The notes under the pieces are model-generated. The model saw only the letters and a program-made list of their open reading frames with translations. It searched no databases and was not told the origin of the DNA. Below, in pieces: positions 43,305 through 52,259 of a stretch of 64,000 bases of DNA. The translations under genes and the position numbers were made by a program. Position 1 is the stretch's first letter; each line of letters starts with the position of its first letter. The DNA comes from UBA11524 sp965646445 (GTDB taxonomy: Bacteria; Bacillota; Clostridia; Christensenellales; Aristaeellaceae), in assembly GCA_965646445.1 (NCBI GenBank), contig CBFFZW010000003.1, positions 1 to 64,000 of the forward strand. Reading direction: 5' to 3'.

Positions 43305-43844
43305 TCAGCCGACCCTTTGAGCAATGTATTGCGCGGCCTCCAGGAGATCCCGGGCGACCAGTTCGGGCTCATACGCGCCCCACAGCGCGCGATCCTGGCC
43401 AAGAGATTCCCGCCCGCGGCCCGTCAGAACCAGAATCAGGCGCATTCCCATTTTGCCGCCCGCCGCCATATCGCTCCAGCGGTCGCCCACCATGTAGCAC
43501 CGGGAAAGGTCAAGGGAATACTTGTCGCGGGCCTGCTCGATCAGCCCCGTTTCCGGCTTGCGGCAGCGGCAGTGATCCGGCGTGTCATGGGGACAGATGA
43601 ACCAGTCGTCAGCGCCGATCTCGCGGAATTCCGCCGCGAAATCATAGCCCCCATCCAGGCCCCGGGCGATACAGGATTGGTTCGTCACGATCATCGCGGG
43701 GATACCGCGCGCCCTCAGCAGCGCAAACGCCTCCCGGGTGCCGGGATAAGGCGCGTAATCCGTCGGGCGTCTGACGGTATGCCCGCCGCCCATCGTGCCG
43801 TCGCGATCAATCAAAACACATGTACCCTGTATGCCCTGCGCCAT
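43305..43844 (-). CDS. HAD-IIIA phosphatase (GmhB-like)
   Basis: A 179-residue HAD phosphatase. Nucleophile Asp13 and Asp15 lie in LIDRDGT, motif II is VTNQS and motif IV is GDRWSDM. The zinc site C-x-H...C-x-C is present at residues 85-95, as in GmhB heptose-bisphosphate phosphatases and related histidinol-phosphatases. No heptose genes are near, so the substrate may instead be a sugar phosphate from the surrounding sugar region. It follows the GH51 gene by 30 bases. Confidence 0.85.
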   Translation of the reverse strand: MAQGIQGTCVLIDRDGTMGGGHTVRRPTDYAPYPGTREAFALLRARGIPAMIVTNQSCIARGLDGGYDFAAEFREIGADDWFICPHDTPDHCRCRKPETGLIEQARDKYSLDLSRCYMVGDRWSDMAAGGKMGMRLILVLTGRGRESLGQDRALWGAYEPELVARDLLEAAQYIAQRVG

Positions 43845-43874
43845 GGATGGTTCCTCCGATCCTCTTTCCGCTGT

Positions 43875-45380
43875 TTACCGCTTCGTCTTCAGGCGAATCA
43901 TGTTCCAGGAAAAAGCGGGCAGCCGGGCGTGAATGCCCGAGGCGTCCACCACCGTCACGCCGTCGGCGCGGGGTACCACGTTGTCCGGCCTGTCGGGGCT
44001 GTTCACCGCGTCCCGGTCCGCGTGGGTCAGCACCACATGCTCCGCAAGCTCCACGGCGCCGAAGCGCTCCGCCGCCACGTCCAGCACGGCTTCCTCCCCT
44101 TCACAACGATTCACCGCAAACAGCACGATTTCCTGCTTTTCCTCATTCCAGACGGCCATCGCGTCAATGTAGGGCACGAAGGGGTGCGCGGCCGTGCTGT
44201 ATCCGTCGCACGCGACCTGGGTGTTCAGCGCGACGCCGCGGCCGTAGCGCGAGGTATACTGGAAGGGATAGTAGGTGGTCTGCTTCCACACGGAGCCGCC
44301 CACCACCGTCATGATGGGCGCGCATACGTTGACCAGCTGGGCCATACAGGCCATCTCCACGCGGTCGCACCGCCAGATCAGCGAAAGCATCATGCTGCCA
44401 AAAAGCAGCGCGTCCTCCATGGAGAAAACGTATTCCTCCCGGGCCGGGCCGATGGCCCAGGGCTGGAGCGCGTTGTTGCTTTTGTAGCGCAGCGGCCACA
44501 CGTTCCACTCATCGAAGGACAGGTTGATTTTGCGGCGCTGATGCAGCCGGGCACCCACCGCGTCGCAGATGGCGATGACGCCGCCTATGAATTCATCCAT
44601 GGCCAGGGAATTGGCCAGGTAAGCGGGACGATCCGTGTAGTCGTTGGTGAAATAGTGGTGCAGCGACAGGCAGTCAATGTGCTCATAGCACTTTTCCAGC
44701 ACCGTCTCTTCCCATGTGCCAAAGGTCGGCATGTCCAGATTGTCGCTGCCGCAGGCCACCAGCTTCACGGCAGGGTCAATCTTTTTCATCAGGCAGGCGG
44801 TTTTGCGGGCGATGTCGCCGTAGTCCTCCGCCGTGCGGGAGCCGATCTGCCAGGGACCGTCCATTTCATTGCCCAGGCACCAAACCTGATCCCGGTAGGG
44901 CTTCAAGCGGCCGTTGCGCACGCGCTCGTCGGCATACTGACTTCCTGCGGGCATGTTGCAGTATTCCAGCAGCTGCGCCGCTTCCTCCGGGCCCTTCGTG
45001 CCCAGGTTGACGGCCATCATCACCTCGCTGCCCACCTGGCTGGCCCAGTCATGAAACTCATCCGTGCCGACCTCATTGGGCTCCAGCTGCTGCCACGCGG
45101 CATCCAGCCGCCAGGGACGCCGCTCCCGGGGGCCCACGCCGTCCTTCCAGTCGTAGCCGGAAAGGAAATTGCCGCCGGGGTAGCGGAGAATCGGCACATT
45201 CATTTCCTTGATGAGCTGCTTTACATCATTGCGGAAGCCCCGTTCATCGGCGGTGGGATGCGTGGGCTCATAGATGCCGTTGTACACCGCGCGTCCCATG
45301 TGCTCGATAAAGGAACCGTAGATGCGCGGATTGATCCTTCCGATCTGGAAGGCCGGATGCAGCGTCAGCCTTGCGTTCAT
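43875..45380 (-). CDS. GH51 alpha-L-arabinofuranosidase
   Basis: The enzyme releases arabinofuranose from arabinans and arabinoxylan oligosaccharides. At 501 residues it matches the bacterial intracellular GH51 type. Acid/base Glu172 is in LGNEMDG and nucleophile Glu291 is in SFDEWNVW. RYPGGNFLSGYDW near 66-78 is the usual barrel signature. There is no signal peptide, so it acts on imported oligosaccharides, consistent with the ABC importer upstream. The gene is intact, in contrast to the damaged GH43 gene before it. Confidence 0.95.
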   Translation of the reverse strand: MNARLTLHPAFQIGRINPRIYGSFIEHMGRAVYNGIYEPTHPTADERGFRNDVKQLIKEMNVPILRYPGGNFLSGYDWKDGVGPRERRPWRLDAAWQQLEPNEVGTDEFHDWASQVGSEVMMAVNLGTKGPEEAAQLLEYCNMPAGSQYADERVRNGRLKPYRDQVWCLGNEMDGPWQIGSRTAEDYGDIARKTACLMKKIDPAVKLVACGSDNLDMPTFGTWEETVLEKCYEHIDCLSLHHYFTNDYTDRPAYLANSLAMDEFIGGVIAICDAVGARLHQRRKINLSFDEWNVWPLRYKSNNALQPWAIGPAREEYVFSMEDALLFGSMMLSLIWRCDRVEMACMAQLVNVCAPIMTVVGGSVWKQTTYYPFQYTSRYGRGVALNTQVACDGYSTAAHPFVPYIDAMAVWNEEKQEIVLFAVNRCEGEEAVLDVAAERFGAVELAEHVVLTHADRDAVNSPDRPDNVVPRADGVTVVDASGIHARLPAFSWNMIRLKTKR

Positions 45381-45404
45381 CTATCCCTACTCCTTCCGCT
45401 CGCC

Positions 45405-46292
45405 TTATTTCGTCGGATGCGCCAGCACCATGATCTCGCCCACGGCGGTCTCCTGATCCCATATCACGCGGCAGGAGGCAACCTCCATCGGCTCAAAGCA
45501 CAGGATCACCGCCGCCCCCGGCTGGGTGCCGATGTCGGCAAGGTCAATGTCCATGGCATACTGCTCATTAAGGATCACCCGGCCGGTGCCCGTGCTTCCG
45601 CGCTGGGGGTAGATCATGAGCATATCGGCAAGAACAGCGCTGTCCCAGGTCATGGCAGCCCGCGTACCCCGCCAGAGGTAACGGGCGGAAGCCTCCGAGA
45701 CGCAGTAGTCTCCGTCGCGCAGCAGCTCCGTATCGCCATCCGACTCGATGGCGGCCTGCCGGACGGCGTTCATCAGGCCGATGTCCGCCAGGGGCAGCAG
45801 CTGATGCTTCAGGGAAACGCCGTTGATGAAGGCCGTTCCGTCGGCATGGAAGCCGGCGCGGTCGATGCACAGCGTCCGGTTCATCGTGGGGTTCTCGTTG
45901 GAGGTATTGACATGGTAGGAGGTAAAAAGCTCGTCCCCCACGGTGAAAAAGGCGTTGTGGCCGGGGCCGGAAACGATCACGCTGCCCGTCTTCAGGCTGA
46001 CGGCGGGCGCCAGCAGCGGGTTTTCCTCAGGCTTGACATAGGGGCCCAGGGGCGCATCGGAAACAGCCACGCCCACGCAGTAGTCATGGGTGGAGGTGAA
46101 GTTCGCGCTGAAATAAAGGTAATACCGTCCCTCGTGCTTCAGCACATAGACGCCCTCGTTCCAGATGTAGTGGCCGGATTTCAGCTCCCAGTCGTTCTCC
46201 GGCGTCGTCAGCAGCACAGGCTCGCCCACGAGGGAAAGCAGATCCTCCGACAGCTGTACGCCATAGGTCTGGCTGACCTGATGATTGACGTT
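45405..46292 (-). pseudogene. GH43 glycosidase lacking its 5' end
   Basis: The frame encodes the C-terminal two-thirds of a GH43-type enzyme. It starts with a YGVQLSEDLLSLVG segment normally found near residue 150, then NEGVYVLKHEGRYYLYFSAN (the general-acid Glu) and SGPGHNAFF. The N-terminal blades with the catalytic base Asp and the pKa-tuning Asp are absent. A good GAAGGAG follows the permease stop, but the next codons are GTC AAT CAT, with no ATG, GTG or TTG for about 20 codons. This looks like a deletion that removed the start and about 150 codons. The upper bound 46292 marks where homologous-looking sequence begins. Confidence 0.7.
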
Positions 46293-46302
46293 TTCTCCTT
46301 CT

Positions 46303-47193
46303 TTACTCCTTGACGGCGCCCAGGGTAATGCCGCCCACAAAGTAGCGCTGAATGAAAGGATAAACCAGCAAAACCGGCACGGTGGCCACGACGATCTTGG
46401 CCGCCTCAAAGGCGCGCCCGGAAAGGGTTTCCAGCTGCATCATTTCCGTTGTGGACAGGGTCGAAAGCTGGGTTTCGGTCATGCGCAGGGAATAAATGTA
46501 GCTTTGCAGCGGCAGCAGCTCCATTTTTTTGATGAGGATGCGCGCGGCGAAAAACTCATTCCAGTGGCCCACCACACAGTATAGCACAATCACCGCCATC
46601 GTGGGCAGCGTGAGGGGCAAATAGATATTGCGCATCAGGGAGAGATAGCCCGCGCCGTCCAGCTCGGCGGATTCCCGAAGAGATTTGGGCAGGTTGCGCA
46701 TGGCATTCATCAGGAGGATGACGTGGCCGAAGCACACGCCGCCGGGAATCACCAGGGCCCAGAAGGAGCCCAGCAGCCCCACCTTCTTGACGGTGAAATA
46801 CCACGGCACCAGGCCGCCGTTGCCAAACATCATGGTGAAGAGCATGAACAGCATGTACAGGTTCCGGGAGGGCCATTGCCTCTTATCATGCGACAGGGGG
46901 AAGGCGAACAGAATGGTCGTGATGATGTTGTAGACCGTGCCGACGACCACCCGGGCCACGGAAATGCCGAAGGAACGAAAATACTGTGCGTCAGCCAGGA
47001 TCATTTTGTAGGCTTCCAGGTTGAAGCCCACAGGCCAGATACCCACGCTGCCGGAGGTCACGGCGGCCTTGTGGCTGAAGGACAGCGCCACCATGTGCAA
47101 AAGCGGCACCAGGCACAGCAGCGTCAGCAGGACGATAACGGCGCAGGTCAGCACGCCAAAGGCCCGATCGGATGCGGATTTGCTTTGAATCAT
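46303..47193 (-). CDS. Carbohydrate ABC transporter permease (LplC/YtcP-like)
   Basis: A 296-residue inner-membrane permease with six helices and the EAA loop ESAELDGAGYLSLMRNIYLP, which contacts the ATPase. The GGITLGAVKE C-terminus is that of the LplC/YtcP group, so the gene is complete. The ATG at 47193 has a GGAGGGA site. It is partnered by the next permease and a solute-binding protein. No ATPase gene is present, so a shared MsmX-type ATPase elsewhere is expected. Confidence 0.92.
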   Translation of the reverse strand: MIQSKSASDRAFGVLTCAVIVLLTLLCLVPLLHMVALSFSHKAAVTSGSVGIWPVGFNLEAYKMILADAQYFRSFGISVARVVVGTVYNIITTILFAFPLSHDKRQWPSRNLYMLFMLFTMMFGNGGLVPWYFTVKKVGLLGSFWALVIPGGVCFGHVILLMNAMRNLPKSLRESAELDGAGYLSLMRNIYLPLTLPTMAVIVLYCVVGHWNEFFAARILIKKMELLPLQSYIYSLRMTETQLSTLSTTEMMQLETLSGRAFEAAKIVVATVPVLLVYPFIQRYFVGGITLGAVKE

Positions 47194-47207
47194 ATGCTCT
47201 CCCTCCA

Positions 47208-48143
47208 TCAGAACAGGCGGCGGTTGCCATACTTGGACGCGAGATAGTTGGACAACAGCGTCAAGATGAAACAGATGACGGATTTCGTAAAGCCGATGGC
47301 CGTGGAGATGGAATACTGCGCGTTCTGGAAGCCCATGCGGTAGACATAGGTATCAATGATGTCGCCCGTATCATACACCACGGGGGAATACATGTTATAG
47401 ATCTGGTCGAAGCCGGCGCTGAGGATGCCGCTGATCTGTAGGGCCATCACCAGCATGACCGTGGTGGAGATGCCCGGCAGCGTCACATGCCAGATGCGCT
47501 TGACGCGGCCCGCGCCGTCAATGGCGGCAGCCTCATATAGCTCGGGGTTGATGCCCGCCAGCGACGCGATGAAAATCACCGCCGCAAAGCCGAACTCCTT
47601 CCACGCCTCCAGGATAATCATGGTGGGCTGAAAGAGCTTGTTGCTGCCCAGAAACCAGATCGGCTCGCTGATGACGCCCAGCCGCATCAGCAGCTGGTTG
47701 AGCGTGCCGTCGTTGGCCAGGATGGACTGGAAGGTGACGCCCAGGATGACCCAGGAAAGAAAATGAGGGAGATAAACAACGGTCTGCGACAGACGCTTGG
47801 CGCGATTGCTTCTCAGCTCGTTGAGCAGCAGCGCGTAGGTAAGCGCCAGGAACTGCGTCAGGAGAATCTTGCCCACCGCCATCACCAGCGTATTGCTGAA
47901 AAGCGTGTAGGTATTGGGAAGTTGGAAGATGTAAACATAGTTTTCCAGGCCAACAAAAGCGCTGCGCTCCAATCCAAGCGCGGGCTTGAAGTTGACCAGG
48001 GAAATCTGGACGCCCGTTATCAGCGGATAAAGGTTGAACACGAGCATCAGAATGATGCATGGCAGCGCCATCAGGTGCAGCGGCCATGTATCCCTCAGCC
48101 GTACCCGTCGCCTCGATTTTCTCTTTGCCGCAGCGATACTCAT
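47208..48143 (-). CDS. Carbohydrate ABC transporter permease (LplB/YteP-like)
   Basis: A 311-residue permease with a basic N-terminus, six helices and the EAA loop EAAAIDGAGRVKRIWHVTLP. The QTVVYLPHFLSWVILG segment is typical of the LplB/YteP group that imports complex oligosaccharides such as rhamnogalacturonan or arabinan fragments. AAAGGAG lies before the ATG at 48143. It is 14 bases upstream of the second permease. Confidence 0.93.
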   Translation of the reverse strand: MSIAAAKRKSRRRVRLRDTWPLHLMALPCIILMLVFNLYPLITGVQISLVNFKPALGLERSAFVGLENYVYIFQLPNTYTLFSNTLVMAVGKILLTQFLALTYALLLNELRSNRAKRLSQTVVYLPHFLSWVILGVTFQSILANDGTLNQLLMRLGVISEPIWFLGSNKLFQPTMIILEAWKEFGFAAVIFIASLAGINPELYEAAAIDGAGRVKRIWHVTLPGISTTVMLVMALQISGILSAGFDQIYNMYSPVVYDTGDIIDTYVYRMGFQNAQYSISTAIGFTKSVICFILTLLSNYLASKYGNRRLF

Positions 48144-48233
48144 GATGTACTCCTTTTGTTGCTCCCGATGGCGGAGGAGAAGCGCCGGCCCCTCCCCCGC
48201 CATCGTTCGGATAAAGCGGATTGTCAGCGCGGC

Positions 48234-49901
48234 TTAGCGGGCATCCACCAGCGCCTGCTGCTCGCTGAGAATTTCGGTTCCGCCCAGCTTGTACCACTGC
48301 TCGACAAACTCATCGATGGCCGTGATGTCCTTCTCGCCCAGGATGATCTGCGTGAAGCACTGATCCTCCAGCGTCCGCAGGGTGGCCCACTTCATCTGCA
48401 TGGTCTCGGTGGTGGTGTAGGAGGCGGGCTTGACCCAGTCGATGTTCGCCGCGTCATCGTGGAATTTCATGCAGCCGTCCACAAAGAAGCCCATCATGTA
48501 CAGCCCGGAATCGCTCATGCCTTCGTAGGAAGCGCCGTTGTCCATGTACTCCTTGTAGGCATGATACACCTCCAGCCCTTCGCCGTAGACAGTCGCCACG
48601 TCGCGCTCGCCGTTATAAACTTCGCGGGCATACACAGCCTTCAGCGTCTTGTCGTTGTAGCGGCTGAAGTTCAGGGACAGGGGCATGGCCATGAAATTGT
48701 AAACATTGGAATCGCCCTTCGCCGGCTGATACAGGTTCAGGCCCTGGGTCTGATCCATTTCCCACTGGAGATTGCAGGTCTTGATGAGGGCTTCCAGGCC
48801 GGTATAGCCAGCCTTGGCCACCACATAGAGATCGCTGGGGTTGAGCATGGCGGTATGATACACGCCGTCCGCGTCCTTGATGAGCACGGAGGACCAATGG
48901 CAGGCGTTGTTCCGCACGGTCATATCCACACACTGGCCGTAGAACCACCAGGGCGCGAAGAACATGCCGCACTTGCCGCTCTTCACCGCGGACATCAGCT
49001 GATCCCAGCCGGTGGTGGCGAAGTCCTTCTCGATGACGCCCTGCTCCACCAGGGAGGCGATCAGCTGCAGCGCCTCGCGGGTTTCAGGCTGCACCGAACC
49101 GTAGGCAACCTTACCGTCCTCACCCAGATACCAGTACTCGGGATAAGCGTGGTTCTGATGGAAGAACACGTTCATGGAGCCGAAGGCGCTGTCAATCTGG
49201 GTGATGTCGGACTGGCACATCAGACCCACCGTGTCGTCCTCGCCATTGCCGTCGGGGTCGTTGTTCTTGAAAGCCAGCGCGACCTCCACCAGCTCGGCAA
49301 TGTTGGTGGGCGCGTCCAGGCCCAGGTTCTTGAGCCAGTCGTCCCGGATGAACAGCTGGGAAGCCGCGTTTTCGCCGCAGTTCACCGCGGGGATGGCGTA
49401 CAGCCGCCCGTTAAAGGTGCAGTTCATCGTCGCCAGGCCGTTGGTATCGTCAATGGCGCCGCGCAGGTTGGGGGATACATGGGCTTCGTAGGCGTCGGTC
49501 AGATCGGCCACCATTTCGGCTTCCACCAGCAGCGCCAGCTGGGAGGCGGTGACGGTGAACACATCGGGCAGCTCGGAAAGGTCGCCCTCCGCGATCATCA
49601 GGTTGACGCGCTCGTTGTAAGCGCCCTCGTCGGTTTCCCACTCGTAAACGTAGTCCACGTTCAGCTGCTTCTCCATGAAGCGGGTGAGATAGTTATCCTC
49701 CACGGTGTCGCCTTCCAGATAGGATACGCTGGTGCGCACGCTCTTGCCGATGGTCATGATCTGCGTATCGCCCGCCACCGGCGCGTACCATTCGCCCTCA
49801 TAAACAGGATTGCCCCACACAGCCTCGGAGCCGGTTCCCTCCGCCGCGGCCACGCCGCAAAGCATCATCAAAGCCATAGCCAATGCCGCAAAACGCTTCA
49901 C
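48234..49901 (-). CDS. ABC transporter solute-binding protein (LplA-like), GTG start
   Basis: A 555-residue extracellular sugar-binding protein. It starts at GTG 49901, eight bases after AAGGAGG. A signal sequence of about 20 residues ends in GVAAA-EG. The only cysteine there follows M-M-L, so a canonical lipobox (small residue before Cys) is missing and anchoring as a lipoprotein is doubtful. The mature part has the LplA-type ERVNLMIAEGDLSELPDVF segment and a DPDGNGEDDTVGL calcium-like loop. Its neighbours are the two permeases. Confidence 0.9.
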   Translation of the reverse strand: MKRFAALAMALMMLCGVAAAEGTGSEAVWGNPVYEGEWYAPVAGDTQIMTIGKSVRTSVSYLEGDTVEDNYLTRFMEKQLNVDYVYEWETDEGAYNERVNLMIAEGDLSELPDVFTVTASQLALLVEAEMVADLTDAYEAHVSPNLRGAIDDTNGLATMNCTFNGRLYAIPAVNCGENAASQLFIRDDWLKNLGLDAPTNIAELVEVALAFKNNDPDGNGEDDTVGLMCQSDITQIDSAFGSMNVFFHQNHAYPEYWYLGEDGKVAYGSVQPETREALQLIASLVEQGVIEKDFATTGWDQLMSAVKSGKCGMFFAPWWFYGQCVDMTVRNNACHWSSVLIKDADGVYHTAMLNPSDLYVVAKAGYTGLEALIKTCNLQWEMDQTQGLNLYQPAKGDSNVYNFMAMPLSLNFSRYNDKTLKAVYAREVYNGERDVATVYGEGLEVYHAYKEYMDNGASYEGMSDSGLYMMGFFVDGCMKFHDDAANIDWVKPASYTTTETMQMKWATLRTLEDQCFTQIILGEKDITAIDEFVEQWYKLGGTEILSEQQALVDAR

Positions 49902-50031
49902 AGTTTTTTCCTCCTTGTTCTGTTCGTCAGTTGTTGTGCTTATCCTCAGCCGCCATCACGCAGACCGGGACGGAGAACCCTTCCCCCGCTCCCCGAACGA
50001 TGATCTTGGCTTAGAAACATGGAACGCCGCC

Positions 50032-51291
50032 TCACTCCGCATACTTCTTCAGCCTGGTGGTCAGGCCGCGGAGGTTGTAGCAGGTAACATAATCGCCAAC
50101 CCGGCGCTTGATGCGGTCAATCACATACCGGCGCGCGGGCACGTTGGCCTTTTCCAGACGATCCAGCATGGCGGTGAGCTCCGCCGCCACATGGGGTTCC
50201 TCGAACACATAATGACCGCTGATGTCGGTAATCAGCGCGGCCAGCTCGGGCCGGGCCAGCACCTCCTCCGCCGTCAGCGCGGCGGCGTCGCCAACCATCC
50301 ACTTGCGCCAGCGCCCGGTGGCGATGGCCGCCTTGGACAAAACCTCCGCCACATTGCCCGCCGCGGGCACAAGCCCCTTGTCCAGCAGCTGCTTTTCCAA
50401 TGCCGCCAGGGTCAGGTAGGCCCGGGTCTCCATGACGCCGAACTCGGGCGCCACATTGGAGGAGCCCACCCCCAGCGCCGGATGCAGCAGCAGAATATCG
50501 TCCCTGAGGTAGTCGCTGTTGTGCTCCTTCAATTCGATGTGGTACGCCGCCGCCGCGCCGGACAGCCGCTTGGCGTTTTCGTTGGAATAATGCCCGACGT
50601 TTTCCGTCAGGCGGGTCAGCGTGCCCGTCTGTCCCACGATGAAGTCCGGCGTGGGCAGGCCCTTGGCCGTCAGCATGGCGCACAGCCTGTCGATGAACCG
50701 CGTATATTCCGCCGCGCCGGTGAGCCCGCCGTTGGTTTCCTCGGTGCCCACCTCATAGCCCACGGCAGGCAGATTGTTTTCCCGGATATAGGCTTCCACG
50801 GCCTCGATCAGGGCCACGGTACGCTCCAGCACCAGCGCCATGGGCACCGTGCCCTGAATGTGGGGATCCTTCGTGGGATCAATATGCAGCAGATCGAAGC
50901 CGGCGTCCACGTCCGCCAGATAGGACTTCAGGCCGATGGCCATGGCCTCCTCCGGCGGCAGGGCGGCGCGGCGCTCCTCATCCCGCTGCCACGGGCCGCC
51001 ATGGTCGCGGCAGATGTAATACTGCCCCGTATACCCGATGCTTTGGGCGATGGCCCGGATGTCCCGCACCATCCGCTTCTGATCCCAGCCGGACACATAA
51101 CCGCCGCCGAAATCGTCCATGTCCACCTGATTGCGGCTGGCAATGTAAAGGATGGGAAAATCCTGCTCCATGCTCAGCTCCAGCGTCGCCTGAATCAGCA
51201 TGGGCGACATGGGGCCGATACCCAGCAGCGTCGAAAAGCCCTCCGCCTCCCGGGCCCTGCGCAGCGCCTTCACCATTTGTCTGATATTCAT
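50032..51291 (-). CDS. GatZ/KbaZ-type tagatose-bisphosphate aldolase subunit family protein
   Basis: A 419-residue TIM-barrel protein of the family annotated as the non-catalytic (stabilising) subunit of class II tagatose-1,6-bisphosphate aldolase. Recognisable pieces are the N-terminal GIGPMSPMLIQATLE, CRDHGGPW, DLLHIDPTKDPHIQG, VGYEVGTEETNGGL and the HNSDYLRDD stretch. In the classical system GatZ works with the GatY catalytic subunit, but no GatY-like gene occurs in this window. Orphan members beside ROK kinases may have their own activity; this is inference. It follows the ROK kinase gene by about 40 bases. Confidence 0.85.
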   Translation of the reverse strand: MNIRQMVKALRRAREAEGFSTLLGIGPMSPMLIQATLELSMEQDFPILYIASRNQVDMDDFGGGYVSGWDQKRMVRDIRAIAQSIGYTGQYYICRDHGGPWQRDEERRAALPPEEAMAIGLKSYLADVDAGFDLLHIDPTKDPHIQGTVPMALVLERTVALIEAVEAYIRENNLPAVGYEVGTEETNGGLTGAAEYTRFIDRLCAMLTAKGLPTPDFIVGQTGTLTRLTENVGHYSNENAKRLSGAAAAYHIELKEHNSDYLRDDILLLHPALGVGSSNVAPEFGVMETRAYLTLAALEKQLLDKGLVPAAGNVAEVLSKAAIATGRWRKWMVGDAAALTAEEVLARPELAALITDISGHYVFEEPHVAAELTAMLDRLEKANVPARRYVIDRIKRRVGDYVTCYNLRGLTTRLKKYAE

Positions 51292-51333
51292 CACATGTTC
51301 CTTCTGTCCTTTGTCGCTTGTCCGTTTCTTTGC

Positions 51334-52242
51334 TTACCCGGGCCATCGTTTCCGGGCCAGCAGCGCCGCTCCCCACAGGCCGGAATCCGGCTGCAGCCGC
51401 GCGACGCGAAGCCATTCTTCAGGGCGCTCGCCCCAGTAGCTGGTTTGCTGAACCGTCCTGACCAGGGCCTCCCGCATCAGGGGCAGGGCTTGCGTCACCG
51501 AGCCTCCCAGCACGACGCACTCAGGATCCAGCACCTGCTGAAGCATGCCGATGGCCCGCCCCAGCCCGCGTCCTGCCTGGTCGAAGGCCCTCTGCGCTTC
51601 GGCGCTGCCCCCTGCCGCCAGCACAGCGGCCTCCCTGGCCGAAACAGGCAGCCCCATGACCTCGCTGGTCATGCGCCCGATGGCCGTGCCCGAGGCGTAA
51701 AGCTCCAGGCAGCCCCGGCGTCCGCAGGCGCAGGGGAGGCCCTCCGGTTCAAGGCTGATGTGCCCCAGCTCGCCCGCGCCTTCGTGAAAGCCCGCGAGAA
51801 TGTCTCCCCGGACAATCAGCCCGCAGCCTACCCCCGTGGAAACAGTGATGTACGCCATGCTATCACAGCCCTGACCCGCGCCGCGCTGATACTCGCCATA
51901 GGCCGCCGCGTTGGCGTCGTTTTCCACAAGGACAGGGCATTGCAGCGCCTCCCGCAGCCGCGCCGCCAGCGGCATATCCTTCCAGCCCAGCATGGGCGCC
52001 CGATAAACGATGCCTTTCCTGGCCGACAGCGGCCCCGGGCACGCGACGCCGACGCCGAGAATATCCGTGAGCCCTGCCCGCGCCGCGCATTGGCGAAGCA
52101 TGTCCGCCAGGTCATCCAGTACGGCGCCGGCCCCTCGGGCGGCCTCCGTCGGCCGTTCCAGGCGGGCGCTGAGCGTTTCGCCGTCGAAGGCGGCCACGGC
52201 CAATTTGGTGCCGCCGATATCCGCCGTCAGCCATCCGCGCAT
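51334..52242 (-). CDS. ROK-family sugar kinase
   Basis: A 302-residue ROK protein without a helix-turn-helix, so a kinase rather than a repressor. It has the ATP motif DIGGT at 8-12, catalytic Asp in VENDANAAAYGE and the zinc motif CACGRRGCLE. It is likely to phosphorylate a hexose released by the neighbouring enzymes; specificity cannot be assigned. The ATG at 52242 follows a GGAGA site. An ATG at 52260 that overlaps the preceding stop is also possible. Confidence 0.9.
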   Translation of the reverse strand: MRGWLTADIGGTKLAVAAFDGETLSARLERPTEAARGAGAVLDDLADMLRQCAARAGLTDILGVGVACPGPLSARKGIVYRAPMLGWKDMPLAARLREALQCPVLVENDANAAAYGEYQRGAGQGCDSMAYITVSTGVGCGLIVRGDILAGFHEGAGELGHISLEPEGLPCACGRRGCLELYASGTAIGRMTSEVMGLPVSAREAAVLAAGGSAEAQRAFDQAGRGLGRAIGMLQQVLDPECVVLGGSVTQALPLMREALVRTVQQTSYWGERPEEWLRVARLQPDSGLWGAALLARKRWPG

Positions 52243-52259
52243 ATGCTTCTTCTCCGTCA

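Noticed and set aside
42399..46313. A 1304-residue plus-strand open frame
   Set aside because: It lies antisense to six well-identified genes and has the His/Arg/Gln-rich composition of a reverse-strand shadow in GC-rich DNA.
46289..46409. GH43 gene starting upstream inside the permease gene
   Set aside because: The extra codons overlap conserved permease C-terminal sequence in another frame and show no GH43 features or ribosome site.
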